Shown: positions 41,737 through 51,536, counted from the stretch's first letter. The stretch is 64,000 nucleotides of DNA from Hydrogenophaga pseudoflava NBRC 102511 (GCF_001592285.1 NZ_BCWQ01000006.1:62001-126000); one strand, 5' to 3'. The notes: generated from the letters alone by a model not told the origin. Numbers and translations are program-made.

Positions 41737-42924
41737 TCAACCGCGGCAGCGATCCACGCAAGCCGAGGCCATCGCTCGCGCTTGCTCGTCCAGCGCCAGC
41801 AGCGCTTCCAGACCCTCGGCCTTGGAGGGCGACAAGGCCTCCAAAGTTGCACGATTGACCATATGAATGTGATCGAAGCGCAGCCGCCGATCCAGAAAGG
41901 CCGCCACCGCCACCTCGTTCGCGGCATTGAGCACAGCGGTGGTTCCAGGAGGTCCGTCCAGGGCCTCCCAGGCCAGGCGCAGACCGGGAAACCGAAGGTC
42001 GTCGGGCTTCTCAAAAGTCAGGGCAGTCAACGCCGAAAAATCCAGCGCATTTGCACCAGACTCCATGCGCTCGGGCCATGACAGGCCGTAGGCAATCGGA
42101 ACCCGCATGTCGGGTGTCCCCAGTTGGGCCACCACCGAACGGTCATGGAACTGGACCATCGAGTGCACCACGCTCTGGGGATGGATCACCACCTCGATCT
42201 GAGACGGGCTTACACCAAACAGGTACCTGGCCTCGATGACCTCCAGCGCCTTGTTCATCATCGTCGCGGAGTCCACCGATATCTTGCGCCCCATCACCCA
42301 GTTCGGGTGGGCACAGGCTTCTTCCGGCGTGACCGAATGCATGGTGGATGGATCGCGCTGTCGGAAAGGGCCGCCCGATGCGGTCAGCAGGATCTTCTCC
42401 ACGCGCCTGGGCCATGTCGAAGGGTCTTCAGGCAAGGACTGAAAAACCGCCGAGTGCTCACTATCGATAGGCAGCAACCGGCCGCCCCCCTCCGCCACGG
42501 CCTGCATGAACCACTCACCGCCCACGACCAACGATTCCTTGTTGGCCAGCAGAAGCTTCTTGCCAGCCCGCGCCGCAGCGACACTTGGCTCCAGGCCGGC
42601 CGCACCGACGATGGCCGCCATCACGGCGTGAACCTGCGGGTCGGCACTGACCTCGCAGAGGGCACGGGGGCCCGACAACACCTGAACCTTCAGACCTTCT
42701 GCTTTCACCCTGTCCGCCAGCAGCCGGGCATGCTCCGGGCTGGCCATCACAGCGTATTCGGGACGGTGCACCTTGCATTGCTCGAGCATGGACCCGACCT
42801 GGGTCGCTGCCGTGAGGGCAAACACCCGGAACCGTTCAGGGTGGCGGGCGATGACGTCCAGGGTGTTGGTACCGATTGATCCGGTCGATCCGAGGATGGT
42901 GATGTTCTGCACGGGCACGATCAT
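41737..42924 (-). CDS. dxr: 1-deoxy-D-xylulose 5-phosphate reductoisomerase
   Basis: Dxr makes methylerythritol 4-phosphate in the non-mevalonate isoprenoid pathway with NADPH and a divalent metal. The 395-residue protein has GSTGSIGTNTLDV at the N terminus, LLANKESLVVGG, and the metal-binding PIDSEHSAVFQ region. The ATG overlaps the cdsA stop. With uppS nearby and ispF at the window edge, several isoprenoid steps are encoded here. Confidence 0.98.
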   Translation of the reverse strand: MIVPVQNITILGSTGSIGTNTLDVIARHPERFRVFALTAATQVGSMLEQCKVHRPEYAVMASPEHARLLADRVKAEGLKVQVLSGPRALCEVSADPQVHAVMAAIVGAAGLEPSVAAARAGKKLLLANKESLVVGGEWFMQAVAEGGGRLLPIDSEHSAVFQSLPEDPSTWPRRVEKILLTASGGPFRQRDPSTMHSVTPEEACAHPNWVMGRKISVDSATMMNKALEVIEARYLFGVSPSQIEVVIHPQSVVHSMVQFHDRSVVAQLGTPDMRVPIAYGLSWPERMESGANALDFSALTALTFEKPDDLRFPGLRLAWEALDGPPGTTAVLNAANEVAVAAFLDRRLRFDHIHMVNRATLEALSPSKAEGLEALLALDEQARAMASACVDRCRG

Positions 42925-43763
42925 CTCTCCAGCAGATGGGCAAACAGCATGGCGACAGGCAACACGGGCAACAAGGCGTCCACCCGGTCAAGCACCCCAC
43001 CATGCCCGGGCAGCAACTGGCTCGAATCCTTCATGCCCGCACTGCGCTTGACAAGTGACTCCAGAAGGTCTCCCACCACACTGGCAGCAGTCAGTAGAAG
43101 GAGTGCCGGGACCACCCAGCCCGGCCCTGCCTGCCACAGACGACTGAAAAGACTGGGCCCATCCGACGGATAGCGCTGATCGAACCACAGCCAGAACAGC
43201 GCCAGCAGGAACACCCCGAGAAGCCCGCTGAACACCCCTTCCCAGCTCTTGCCCGGACTCAGGGTCGGCGCGAGCTTGCGGCGACCAAACGTCCTTCCGC
43301 CGGCATAAGCGGCAATGTCCGCAGCCCACACAAGGGTCAAGACCGAAAGCAGAAACACCAAGCCTGTTTGCCGGGCCTGCACGAGCGCCAGCCAGGCACA
43401 TGCGAGAACCAATAGACCACCCGACAATCGCCAAATCATCGGCCACTGCTGCCAACCAGCCACTCCGCGCCTGAGCATCAAGACCGACAGCAACAGCCAT
43501 CCCCCAGCAGCGACCCACCAGACGGCTGCCCACGAGCGGTCCAGCCCACCCCACAACCAGAAGAGCAGCAGCAGTCCGCCAAACCCTGCGCCGATCAGCA
43601 ACGCCGCCCCCCCTGACTGGCCATTCATGCGAGCCCACTCCCAGCCAGCAGCGGAAACCATCAGCACCGCCAACGCAGCAAACGGAACAACAGAGGCATG
43701 AAACATGGCTGGCAGCACCACAGCCAGGAGCACCAGCGCGGTGATGATGCGTTGCTTAAGCAT
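42921..43763 (-). CDS. cdsA: Phosphatidate cytidylyltransferase
   Basis: CdsA makes CDP-diacylglycerol for phospholipid synthesis in the inner membrane. The 280-residue protein has about eight transmembrane helices and the signature near the C terminus (SLVKRSAGMKDSSQLLPGHGGVLDR split across two stretches, with the Asp of GGVLDRVD). The ATG overlaps uppS by 8 nt and the stop overlaps dxr by 4 nt. Confidence 0.96.
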   Translation of the reverse strand: MLKQRIITALVLLAVVLPAMFHASVVPFAALAVLMVSAAGWEWARMNGQSGGAALLIGAGFGGLLLLFWLWGGLDRSWAAVWWVAAGGWLLLSVLMLRRGVAGWQQWPMIWRLSGGLLVLACAWLALVQARQTGLVFLLSVLTLVWAADIAAYAGGRTFGRRKLAPTLSPGKSWEGVFSGLLGVFLLALFWLWFDQRYPSDGPSLFSRLWQAGPGWVVPALLLLTAASVVGDLLESLVKRSAGMKDSSQLLPGHGGVLDRVDALLPVLPVAMLFAHLLER

Positions 43764-44523
43764 GCGAGCCGCTGGCCGCTGCCACCGGGCTGGACGGACT
43801 CACCTGTTCGGAGGTCAATCCGAAACGGCGCTCGCGCCCTGCGTAGTCTTGGAAAGCCCGATCCAATTCGGCGGCGTCGAAATCCGGCCACAGACAGGGT
43901 GTGAAAAACAGCTCGGAATACGCGCACTGCCAGAGCAGAAAGTTGCTGATGCGCATCTCGCCGCCCGTACGGATCAGCAGGTCGGGATCGCCCACGTGGG
44001 CCAGCGCCGTTGTTTGACACAACCCAGCTTCCGTGATGTCTCTGCCCTGGGCCAACAGCTGCTTCGCGGCGTTCACGATGTCCCAACGACCGCCATAGTT
44101 GAAACACACATTGAGTACCATGCGATCGTTGTGTGCGGTCGTCTGCTCGGCCTTGCGAAGGCCTTGCAGCAGGCGCGGAGACAGTCCGGAGGAGTCGCCT
44201 GGGAAGTGCAGTCTCACTCCACTCTTGTCGAGCTTGGGCACTTCCCGTGAAAGGGCCAACACCAGAAGATCCATCAGCCCTGAAACCTCTTCTGGAGGGC
44301 GGTTCCAGTTCTCGGACGAGAACGCGAACACCGTGAGCACTTGGACGTGGCGCTCAAGGCAAGCCCTGACAGTCCGGCGAAGCGCATCCACACCTTGCTT
44401 GTGCCCAGCCACCCTGGGCAATAGGCGCTTCTTTGCCCAGCGGCCGTTGCCATCCATGACGATGGCCACATGCCGCGGCACGCCAACGGCATTCGGCGCG
44501 CCGGTCAGGGGATTGGAAGACAT
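43756..44523 (-). CDS. uppS: Undecaprenyl diphosphate synthase
   Basis: UppS makes the C55 lipid carrier used for peptidoglycan and O-antigen. The 255-residue protein has catalytic Asp24 in VMDGNGRWAKKR, FAFSSENWNRP and the C-terminal signature RTGGEMRISNFLLWQ. The ATG at the start of MSSNPLTG was chosen for family length; an upstream ATG at 44607 adds 28 unlikely residues. Confidence 0.97.
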   Translation of the reverse strand: MSSNPLTGAPNAVGVPRHVAIVMDGNGRWAKKRLLPRVAGHKQGVDALRRTVRACLERHVQVLTVFAFSSENWNRPPEEVSGLMDLLVLALSREVPKLDKSGVRLHFPGDSSGLSPRLLQGLRKAEQTTAHNDRMVLNVCFNYGGRWDIVNAAKQLLAQGRDITEAGLCQTTALAHVGDPDLLIRTGGEMRISNFLLWQCAYSELFFTPCLWPDFDAAELDRAFQDYAGRERRFGLTSEQVSPSSPVAAASGSHA

Positions 44524-44569
44524 CGGCAAGCGAACCTGGTGTTGGAATGGGAACGAAGGCGGGTGCGAA

Positions 44570-45130
44570 TCAGACCGCCAGGATGTCCTGTTCCTTGGAG
44601 GCGACAATCCGGTCGATCTCCCCGATCATCCGGTCGGTCAGCTTCTGGATGTCGTCTTGGGCACGGCGCTCGTCGTCCTCCGACACCAGCTTGTCCTTCA
44701 GCAATTTCTTGACGTGCTCGTTGGCATCGCGACGCAGGTTTCGGACAGCCACTTTCGCGGCCTCGCCTTCGCCTTTGACGACCTTGGTCAGTTCCTTGCG
44801 GCGCTCTTCTGTCATCGGAGGCATCGGCACACGGATCAGGTCTCCCTGACTGGCCGGGTTCAAGCCCAGATCCGACTCTCGGATAGCCTTCTCGATCTTG
44901 GCGCCCATGCCCTTCTCCCAGGGAGCAACCCCGATGGTTCGGGCATCCAGCAGGGACAGGTTGGCCACCTGTGACAACGGCAACATGGAGCCGTAGTACT
45001 CGACATGCACGGTATCCAGGATCTGCGGGTTGGGGCGGCCAGTGCGCACCTTGGAAAGGCTGGTTTTCAGCGCCTCCAGCGACTGGTTCATCTTGTGTTC
45101 GGCGTTCTGACGGATCTCGGCGATGCTCAT
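44570..45130 (-). CDS. frr: Ribosome recycling factor
   Basis: This 186-residue factor splits post-termination ribosomes with EF-G. Length matches the family. The pattern [13 protein letters not shown] near residue 27 and the [17 protein letters not shown] stretch are diagnostic. It lies between pyrH and uppS in the usual order, with a 42-nt gap after pyrH. Confidence 0.98.
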   Translation of the reverse strand: MSIAEIRQNAEHKMNQSLEALKTSLSKVRTGRPNPQILDTVHVEYYGSMLPLSQVANLSLLDARTIGVAPWEKGMGAKIEKAIRESDLGLNPASQGDLIRVPMPPMTEERRKELTKVVKGEGEAAKVAVRNLRRDANEHVKKLLKDKLVSEDDERRAQDDIQKLTDRMIGEIDRIVASKEQDILAV

Positions 45131-45172
45131 GAATGCTCCTATGGAAGACAGGTTCTCTGTACCAAGCGTCGG

Positions 45173-45883
45173 TCAGACGTGGACGAGTGTTCCCTCGTCC
45201 CCGCCCAGCACCACATTGCGCAGCGCCCCGGGCTTGAAAATCGAAAACACCTTGACGGGCAACTTCTGGTCTCGGCAAAGGGCAAAGGCCGTCGCATCCA
45301 TCACCTGAAGGTTTTTGGCCATGGCCTCGTCAAACGTCAACGCTGTGTAGCGGGTGGCCTTGGGGTCCTTGTTGGGGTCGGCGGTGTACACACCATCAAC
45401 CTTGGTGGCCTTGAGCACGATCTCGGCTCCGATCTCTGCGCCACGCAGCGCGGCGGCCGTGTCGGTTGTGAAAAACGGGTTGCCTGTGCCCGCGGCAAAA
45501 ACCACCACCTTGCCCTCTTCGAGATACTGCAGGGCTTTGGGACGCACGTACGGCTCCACCACCTGCTCAATGGCGATCGCCGACATCACGCGGGCCACCA
45601 ACCCGGCCTTGTCCATGGTGTCGGCCAGCGCCAGCGAGTTCATCACGGTGGCAAGCATGCCCATGTAATCGGCCGTGGCGCGATCCATGCCGACGGAGCC
45701 ACCAGCCACCCCGCGGAAAATGTTGCCGCCCCCGATCACAATGGCCACCTGGACGCCCAGACGGGTCACTTCGGCAATCTCCTCGACCATGCGGACAATG
45801 GTCGCGCGGTTGATGCCGAAGGCATCGTCGCCCATCAGGGCTTCACCGGAGAGTTTCAGAAGAATGCGCTGGTAGGACGGCAT
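45173..45883 (-). CDS. pyrH: Uridylate kinase
   Basis: UMP kinase phosphorylates UMP to UDP and is allosterically controlled by GTP and UTP. The 236-residue amino-acid-kinase fold protein has [22 protein letters not shown] and [14 protein letters not shown]. The ATG has AGGA 7 nt upstream; a longer open frame lacks support. A perfect hairpin lies in the 167-nt gap from tsf. Confidence 0.98.
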   Translation of the reverse strand: MPSYQRILLKLSGEALMGDDAFGINRATIVRMVEEIAEVTRLGVQVAIVIGGGNIFRGVAGGSVGMDRATADYMGMLATVMNSLALADTMDKAGLVARVMSAIAIEQVVEPYVRPKALQYLEEGKVVVFAAGTGNPFFTTDTAAALRGAEIGAEIVLKATKVDGVYTADPNKDPKATRYTALTFDEAMAKNLQVMDATAFALCRDQKLPVKVFSIFKPGALRNVVLGGDEGTLVHV

Positions 45884-45996
45884 GAGAATTCCTGTGTGAC
45901 GACTCTTGTTGTATGTGCAACCGGCAAGTGTAGCGAGGAGCCGCGTGTGATTCGAGGCCCAGCGTCGCCAGACACCGGAAAATTCAGCGACCGAAT

Positions 45997-46026
45997 ATGA
46001 CAACGGGCCTTGCGGCCCGTTGTCAT
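45997..46026. terminator. Perfect 13-bp hairpin between tsf and pyrH
   Basis: The arms ATGACAACGGGCC and exact complement enclose a 4-nt loop (TTGC). On the minus strand no T run follows, so it is not a classical intrinsic terminator. It may be an attenuator, RNA-stability or processing element separating rpsB-tsf from pyrH. Confidence 0.5.
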
Positions 46027-46050
46027 GATCAGCTAGATACGGCGACGGGT

Positions 46051-46944
46051 TCAGGCACCTTTGGCCGCTGCAACCTGGGCTGCAACCTCGGCGGCGAAAT
46101 CGTCGACCTTCTTCTCGATGCCTTCACCCACCACATACAGGGTGAAGCTCTTGACCGCAGTGTTCGCAGTCTTGAGGTACGCACCAACGGTCTGCTTGCC
46201 ATCGGCCGCCTTCACGAAGACCTGGTCGAAGAGCGAAACTTCCTTCAGGTACTTCTGAACCGAACCTTCCACCATCTTGGCGGCGATGTCGGCCGGCTTG
46301 CCCGACTCGGCGGCTTTGGCCGCTGCCACAGAACGCTCGCGCTCGATCAGTTCTGCAGGAACATCAGCCGAAGTCAAAGACACAGGCTTCATGGCTGCCA
46401 CATGCATGGCGACGTCCTTGGCAGCCGTTGCATCACCGTCGAACTCGACCACAACGCCAATGCGGGTGCCATGCAGGTAGGAGGCCAGCTGACCACCGTT
46501 GGCCCAGCGCTTGAAACGACGGAAAGACATGTTCTCGCCGATCTTGCCGATCAGGCCCTTGCGCACTTCTTCCAGCGTGGGGCCAAAGCCGTCCTGCTCG
46601 TAGGCCAAGGCACCCAGGGCTTCGATGTCAGCCGGGTTGTGATCGGCCACCAGCTTGGCCGCAGCACTGGCCAGCGCCAGGAAGCTGTCGTTCTTGGTCA
46701 CGAAGTCGGTTTCACAGTTGACTTCGATCAGGGCGCCCGTATTGCCGCTGATGGCAGCAGCGACCACGCCTTCGGCGGTCACGCGACTGGCGGCCTTGCC
46801 GGCCTTGGTACCCAGCTTGACACGCAACAGCTCTTCAGCCTTGGCCATATCGCCATCGGCCTCAGTCAGCGCCTTCTTGCACTCCATCATGGGTGCGTCG
46901 GTCTTGGCACGCAGTTCAGCGACCATGCTTGCGGTAATTGCCAT
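46051..46944 (-). CDS. tsf: Elongation factor Ts
   Basis: EF-Ts is the nucleotide exchange factor for EF-Tu. The 297-residue protein has the N-terminal UBA-like domain ([19 protein letters not shown]) and the core signature ([15 protein letters not shown]). The ATG has GGAG 7 nt upstream; an extended frame to 46992 overlaps the rpsB terminator side and is rejected. Confidence 0.98.
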   Translation of the reverse strand: MAITASMVAELRAKTDAPMMECKKALTEADGDMAKAEELLRVKLGTKAGKAASRVTAEGVVAAAISGNTGALIEVNCETDFVTKNDSFLALASAAAKLVADHNPADIEALGALAYEQDGFGPTLEEVRKGLIGKIGENMSFRRFKRWANGGQLASYLHGTRIGVVVEFDGDATAAKDVAMHVAAMKPVSLTSADVPAELIERERSVAAAKAAESGKPADIAAKMVEGSVQKYLKEVSLFDQVFVKAADGKQTVGAYLKTANTAVKSFTLYVVGEGIEKKVDDFAAEVAAQVAAAKGA

Positions 46945-47010
46945 TTCAGTTCTCCGTTGTCCGGGTCCGCAGCGCGGACTCACACTGTTCATTAATCGGT
47001 TTTGCTTGTG

Positions 47011-47032
47011 AAAAAGGGGCTACTGGAGCCCC
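47011..47032 (-). terminator. Intrinsic terminator or attenuator between rpsB and tsf
   Basis: On the minus strand the stem GGGGCT/AGCCCC with a 5-nt loop is followed by TTTTTC. It lies 23 nt after the rpsB stop, so it can reduce transcription into tsf. Confidence 0.75.
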
Positions 47033-47054
47033 TCTTTCGCACAGGCTGCGAGGC

Positions 47055-47810
47055 TCAGGCAGCCGCGTCTTCCTTGACTTCCACGAACTCGTCGCCGCCT
47101 TCGGCAGCGACGGCCTTGACAACATCGTTCACCGCGTTGGCACGACCTTCGAGGATGGCATCAGCGATGCCACGGGCGTACAGAGCCACAGCACGGGCCG
47201 AGTCGTCGTTGCCGGGGATCACATAGTCAATACCCACGGGCGAGTGGTTGGTGTCCACCACGCCGACCAGCGGAATGCCCAGCTTCTGAGCCTCGGACAC
47301 GGCGATCTTGTGGAAGCCCACGTCGATGATGAAGATGGCGTCGGGCAGCGCGGTCATGTCCTGGATGCCGCCGATGTCTTTTTCCAGCTTTTCCATTTCG
47401 CGAGCAAACATGAGCTGCTCCTTCTTGCTCATGCTGTCGAGGCCAGCTTCTTTTTGAGCCTGCATGTCCTTCAGACGCTTGATCGAGGTCTTGACCGTCT
47501 TGAAGTTGGTCAGCATGCCGCCCAGCCAGCGCTGATCGACAAAGGGCACGCCAGCACGACGCGCCTCCTGCGCCACGATGTCACGCGAGGTGCGCTTGGT
47601 GCCCACCATGAGGATGGTGCCGCGGTTGGCGGAAAGCTGCTTCACGAACTTGGCAGCTTCCTCGAACATCGGCAACGTCTTTTCGAGGTTGACGATGTGA
47701 ATCTTGTTGCGATGGCCGAAAATGAACGGGGCCATCTTGGGGTTCCAGAAGCGGGTTTGGTGTCCGAAGTGGACACCGGCTTCCAGCATTTCGCGCATGG
47801 AGATCGACAT
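47055..47810 (-). CDS. rpsB: Small ribosomal subunit protein S2 (uS2)
   Basis: The 251-residue S2 protein has both signature regions: [20 protein letters not shown] at the N terminus and [19 protein letters not shown] plus the later [16 protein letters not shown]. It is first of the rpsB-tsf-pyrH-frr run. The leader of about 160 nt is structured. Confidence 0.98.
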   Translation of the reverse strand: MSISMREMLEAGVHFGHQTRFWNPKMAPFIFGHRNKIHIVNLEKTLPMFEEAAKFVKQLSANRGTILMVGTKRTSRDIVAQEARRAGVPFVDQRWLGGMLTNFKTVKTSIKRLKDMQAQKEAGLDSMSKKEQLMFAREMEKLEKDIGGIQDMTALPDAIFIIDVGFHKIAVSEAQKLGIPLVGVVDTNHSPVGIDYVIPGNDDSARAVALYARGIADAILEGRANAVNDVVKAVAAEGGDEFVEVKEDAAA

Positions 47811-47848
47811 GATGTATTCCAGAGGTTGGGTCTAAAATCCAGCCCCGA

Positions 47849-47893
47849 TTGCTTCGTTTCCGACCTTTGCAGGGTCTTGGCATTACGAAGCAA
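47849..47893 (-). promoter_or_regulatory. Structured rpsB leader RNA element
   Basis: On the minus strand TTGCTTCGT pairs perfectly over 9 bp with ACGAAGCAA. The 27-nt interior contains a second stem (GACC/GGTC around CTGCAAA). It lies 40-80 nt before the rpsB ATG, so it would be in the 5' untranslated RNA and could bind S2. Confidence 0.5.
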
Positions 47894-47968
47894 CACCTGG
47901 GTAGGCTGGTTTGGGATTTGCCTGACACCAGTACTCCAGCAATGGACCACCAGCAGCAAAGCCTGTCA

Positions 47969-47974
47969 ATTATA
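47969..47974 (-). promoter_or_regulatory. Candidate rpsB promoter -10 element
   Basis: TATAAT on the minus strand, 159 nt before the rpsB ATG. No clear -35 lies 17 bp upstream. A TTGACA that overlaps its end has no matching -10 downstream. Confidence 0.45.
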
Positions 47975-48105
47975 GCAGCACCGCTCCTGGCGCACGGCGA
48001 TTCTTGGCCGTACCGCCTTACCGTACTCCTCGCCCCCCGACCATCCATGCACTGTGCCGATCGCTTCTGCCCTCCTTTTGCCCGCCACATCAGCGGGAGC
48101 TGCGA

Positions 48106-49326
48106 TTGAAGCTTGCCGTGCTTGGTGCAGGCGTGGTCGGCGTCACCACCGCCTATGAACTGGCCCAGGATGGGCACTCGGTCACCGTATTCGAGCGACG
48201 CCAGACAGCGGCAGAAGAAGCCAGTTTCTCCCCTGGGGGCTTGCTCGCACCAGAATGGACGGCCGCTTGTGCTGCCCTGGAATGGGAGCGGGTGAACGAG
48301 CGACAACAATCTTGGTGGTCGAAGCTGCTGGGCCACCGGTCACCCTTCAACCCCAATCCGGGACCAGCCCTTCTGGCCATGGCCTGCCACTCGCTCGAAC
48401 GGCTCTCACAGCTGTCCGAACATCTGATGCCGTCCTTCGGTGAGCAGCAAGGCCTGATGACCGTGTGGAGGGACCCGTCAGTGCACCCGGTTGCAGCCCG
48501 ATTGCAAAGCATCCTTGCGGACTATGGCTGCAAGTCCCTTCTGACCGACGCAGAACATGCCAGAAACCTTGAGGCGGCGCTGAACCCCGACATCACGCTC
48601 GCAGGCTCGCTTGTCGTTCCTGAGACGTGGTCTGCGAACTGCCGTCAGTTCGTGCTGCAACTCAAGGCCCATGCCCAGCACGCCGGCTGCCGCTTTCGGT
48701 TCGCAACCGAGGTTCTGGGCATTCAGCACATACCCGGCCAGCGCGGCATCCGTGTGCTGAGCACCCAGCAGGATGCCTCCATTGAACCGTTCGATGGCGT
48801 CGTCTTGTGCGCAGGCGAAGCAACACGCGGGCTCTTGAAACCATACGGACTGGACCTTTCGATGGAAACCCGGGTTGCCCATGCGGTCTCGGGGCTCATC
48901 CGCGAACCCCTGGATGCGCCATCGGCGACCATTCACGACCTCCAGCAGGGCATCACGATCGCCCGCACTGGACAATGGGTTCGTGCAGTCGGCCCTGCCC
49001 TCCGAGCTTCGCGACTGCCCCGGGCCGGGGCCGCATTCAAACCGCTGTACGAGTCTCTAAGCGACTGGTTTCCGGGAGCGCTTAGGACGGGAGTCTCGGG
49101 CGCTGTACAAGAGTGGAGCGGCACAGTGACAACAACGCCTGACGCACTGCCTTTGCTTGGCCCCTCCGGCGTGCCAGACGTCTGGATAAATGCGGGGCAT
49201 GGCATGCACGGCTGGCTTTTGGCCTGCGGCTGCGCCAAAGTGCTAGCGAATCAGTTGTCTGGCCGGCCACCCGAGGTCGACATCACCGCCTTCCAGGCGC
49301 AAAGAAGTCTGCCAGCAATCGCTTGA
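48106..49326 (+). CDS. FAD-dependent oxidoreductase (DadA-like D-amino-acid dehydrogenase family)
   Basis: The 406-residue protein begins with a dinucleotide-binding GAGVVGVTTAYELAQDGHSV and has the DAO fold pattern, including SFSPGGLLAPEW and the C-terminal NAGHGMHGWLLACGCAK. It probably oxidises an amine or D-amino acid; the substrate is not readable. The start is TTG, with GGGAG 6 nt upstream; longer in-frame starts run into the divergent rpsB promoter. It ends just before the nnr leader. Confidence 0.85.
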   Translation: MKLAVLGAGVVGVTTAYELAQDGHSVTVFERRQTAAEEASFSPGGLLAPEWTAACAALEWERVNERQQSWWSKLLGHRSPFNPNPGPALLAMACHSLERLSQLSEHLMPSFGEQQGLMTVWRDPSVHPVAARLQSILADYGCKSLLTDAEHARNLEAALNPDITLAGSLVVPETWSANCRQFVLQLKAHAQHAGCRFRFATEVLGIQHIPGQRGIRVLSTQQDASIEPFDGVVLCAGEATRGLLKPYGLDLSMETRVAHAVSGLIREPLDAPSATIHDLQQGITIARTGQWVRAVGPALRASRLPRAGAAFKPLYESLSDWFPGALRTGVSGAVQEWSGTVTTTPDALPLLGPSGVPDVWINAGHGMHGWLLACGCAKVLANQLSGRPPEVDITAFQAQRSLPAIA

Positions 49327-49389
49327 CGGACTGGTCTTGCCGCCCCACCATGGGTCAAGCACACGCTCAACGCAACGAGGAGGCATTCC

Positions 49390-49425
49390 ATGCGGACGCT
49401 CCGCCTCATCAGCAAACAACGATGA
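49390..49425 (+). CDS. Possible 11-codon leader peptide coupled to nnr
   Basis: A short frame encoding MRTLRLISKQR has an unusually strong ribosome site (GAGGAGG, 49377-49383) 6 nt before its ATG. Its TGA stop overlaps the nnr ATG as ATGA. The nnr ATG itself has no ribosome site. It may deliver ribosomes to nnr by termination-reinitiation. It could also be chance, since I see no other evidence for the peptide. Confidence 0.4.
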   Translation: MRTLRLISKQR

Positions 49426-50972
49426 CTCGAATGCGGCGCATCGAGACGCTCTGCAGCGAACCACTGCATGACAGCACAGCCACGCGCGCGCTGGAACGCG
49501 CCATGACGGCATCCCTACCGGCACATGAGCTGATGGCCCGTGCAGGACGAAGTGTGGCCGACCTGACCATGGCCCTTGCCCCCCACGCCCGCCGCATCTG
49601 GATCGCCTGCGGTCCGGGCAACAACGGGGGCGATGGGCTGGTGGCCGCTCGCCACTTGTCTCTGCACGCCCAAAGCCGCCAGGGCCGGCCGGAGATCGTC
49701 ACCACGCTCACCGGTGACCCCGGCCGGTTGCCTCCAGATGCCGCGCACGCCCTGACCCTGGCTCTGGAAAGTGGAGTGACGTTAGCGTCCTCGCCGCCGC
49801 ATGATTTTGACGTGGCCATTGATGCCCTGCTGGGCATCGGAACAACTCGCCCCCCCGCTGGTGAAATGGCCGAGTATCTGCGCCGCCTGCACCGAACCAG
49901 CGCCACAGTGCTGTGCGTAGATGTGCCCAGCGGCCTCCTGGCCGACACCGGAGAGTACCTGGGGCCTGCTGCACCGACACCGAACGGCCCCCGGCACACA
50001 CTGTCTCTGCTGACACTCAAACCAGGACTGTTCACTGCCGCAGGTCGAGATCAGGCGGGATCCGTGTGGCTGGACACACTGGGAGCCACAGCCACCAACT
50101 GCCCGGCATATGCCGCCATACTTCAAGGCGCAACCGATGCACGTACGCGCCGGGCGCATGCGGCCCACAAGGGAAGCCAAGGAGATGTGCTCGTGGTCGG
50201 CGGTCAGGGTCTCGCGCCCTCCGGTGCCGGCATGACCGGGGCAGCCATCCTCGCCGCACGGGCCGCACTTCACGCAGGCGCCGGTCGGGTCTATGTCGGG
50301 CTTCTTTCTCCCGATGCACAACAGCCCTCCTGGGATCCCCAATGTCCTGAGCTCATGTTCAGGCAAACAGACACGCTGCTCGCCGATGAGACCTTGTTAC
50401 GGCAAGCCACTGTGGTGTGCGGCTGCGGCGGCGGCCAGGCAATTGCCAAGTATCTCCCCAGCATCCTGTCGACTTGCCCATCCCTGGTCCTGGATGCAGA
50501 CGCGCTGAACGCCGTTGCTGGCGATGACGCGCTCCGCCGCCTGGTGGTGGAGCGCAGCGCGCGAAACTGGGTCACCGTCGTCACCCCTCACCCGCTTGAA
50601 GCAGCGCGCCTGCTGTCGACCAGCACGCCTTCAGTAATGAAGGACCGCCTCGGCGCAGCGCGTCTGCTCAGCGAGCAGTTGAACGTGATCGCTGTGCTCA
50701 AGGGATCTGGAACGGTGATTCACGCGCCTGGCGAAACACCCCGGATCAACGCCAGCGGCAATCCGGCGCTGGCCACTGCGGGCACAGGAGACGTCCTGGC
50801 CGGATGGATCGGAGCCTCACTGGCGAACTCCACTAGTCGATCAGCGCCCTCCTATGAGGCGGTCCTTGAGGCCGTGTCAGGTCATGGCAGATTGGCAGAC
50901 CAATGGGTGGTGCACCATGAACAGACCCTCACGGCCAACCGCTTGGTGGAGTGCATTCGTGGAGCGCGCTGA
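49422..50972 (+). CDS. nnr: Bifunctional NAD(P)H-hydrate epimerase / ADP-dependent dehydratase
   Basis: Nnr repairs damaged NADH and NADPH hydrates. The N-terminal YjeF_N epimerase domain has GPGNNGGDGLVAARHL; the C-terminal ribokinase-like dehydratase domain has GSQGDVLVVGG and the catalytic NPALATAGTGDVLAGWIGA. The ATG chosen gives 516 residues. Upstream in-frame TTG (49323) and ATG (49350) starts add an unlikely N terminus. Translation is probably coupled to the short leader frame. Confidence 0.95.
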   Translation: MTRMRRIETLCSEPLHDSTATRALERAMTASLPAHELMARAGRSVADLTMALAPHARRIWIACGPGNNGGDGLVAARHLSLHAQSRQGRPEIVTTLTGDPGRLPPDAAHALTLALESGVTLASSPPHDFDVAIDALLGIGTTRPPAGEMAEYLRRLHRTSATVLCVDVPSGLLADTGEYLGPAAPTPNGPRHTLSLLTLKPGLFTAAGRDQAGSVWLDTLGATATNCPAYAAILQGATDARTRRAHAAHKGSQGDVLVVGGQGLAPSGAGMTGAAILAARAALHAGAGRVYVGLLSPDAQQPSWDPQCPELMFRQTDTLLADETLLRQATVVCGCGGGQAIAKYLPSILSTCPSLVLDADALNAVAGDDALRRLVVERSARNWVTVVTPHPLEAARLLSTSTPSVMKDRLGAARLLSEQLNVIAVLKGSGTVIHAPGETPRINASGNPALATAGTGDVLAGWIGASLANSTSRSAPSYEAVLEAVSGHGRLADQWVVHHEQTLTANRLVECIRGAR

Positions 50973-50981
50973 GCCGGCGCG

Positions 50982-51536
50982 TCACCCCAGCAAAATCAGC
51001 CCGATCTGCAGCAGGACGATGAGCACAAGCACGGACAAATCCATACCGCCGATCTGTGGCACCACCCTTCGGATGGGGCGCAGCAGGGGCGAGCAAAGCC
51101 GGTCCAGCGTGCCCATCACCGGTGCACCTGGCTGCACCCACGAGAGCACCGCAAACACCAGCAACAGGAAGATAAGCCCCTGAAGCAACACCCGGATCAG
51201 TAGATAAAAAGCCAAACCCGGAATGGCCACCAAGGGCGCGACCACACCAACGGACGACGGCGCCAGTGCCGCACCGAGCATCAGGCGCAAACCGCCATAG
51301 CCAATGGCCAGCAGCACCGCAGCCAGCAGGCTGCCCCAGTCGATCGGGCTCTGGGACATGGAGCGCGGCAGGATTTTGCGCACTGGTCCCACCAGCCAGT
51401 GTGTGAGCGCCATGGCGAACCGGCCGGGCTGAGCCGACATGTTGATGCGAAGGTGATTCATCCAGGCCCGCAGGAGCGCCGCTCCTATGAGCAGAAAAAA
51501 CACCGTCTCCAAAACGAAAAAAAGCGCGGCGGCCAT
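50982..51536 (-). CDS. YggT-family inner membrane protein
   Basis: The 184-residue protein has two YggT repeats, each a pair of hydrophobic helices with a loop bearing a basic Pro-rich motif (GPVRKILP near residue 50 and LLRPIRRVVPQIGGMD near residue 152). The role of the family is unclear; links to cell envelope, division and ion tolerance have been proposed. Its ATG overlaps the rnr stop by one base. Confidence 0.88.
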   Translation of the reverse strand: MAAALFFVLETVFFLLIGAALLRAWMNHLRINMSAQPGRFAMALTHWLVGPVRKILPRSMSQSPIDWGSLLAAVLLAIGYGGLRLMLGAALAPSSVGVVAPLVAIPGLAFYLLIRVLLQGLIFLLLVFAVLSWVQPGAPVMGTLDRLCSPLLRPIRRVVPQIGGMDLSVLVLIVLLQIGLILLG

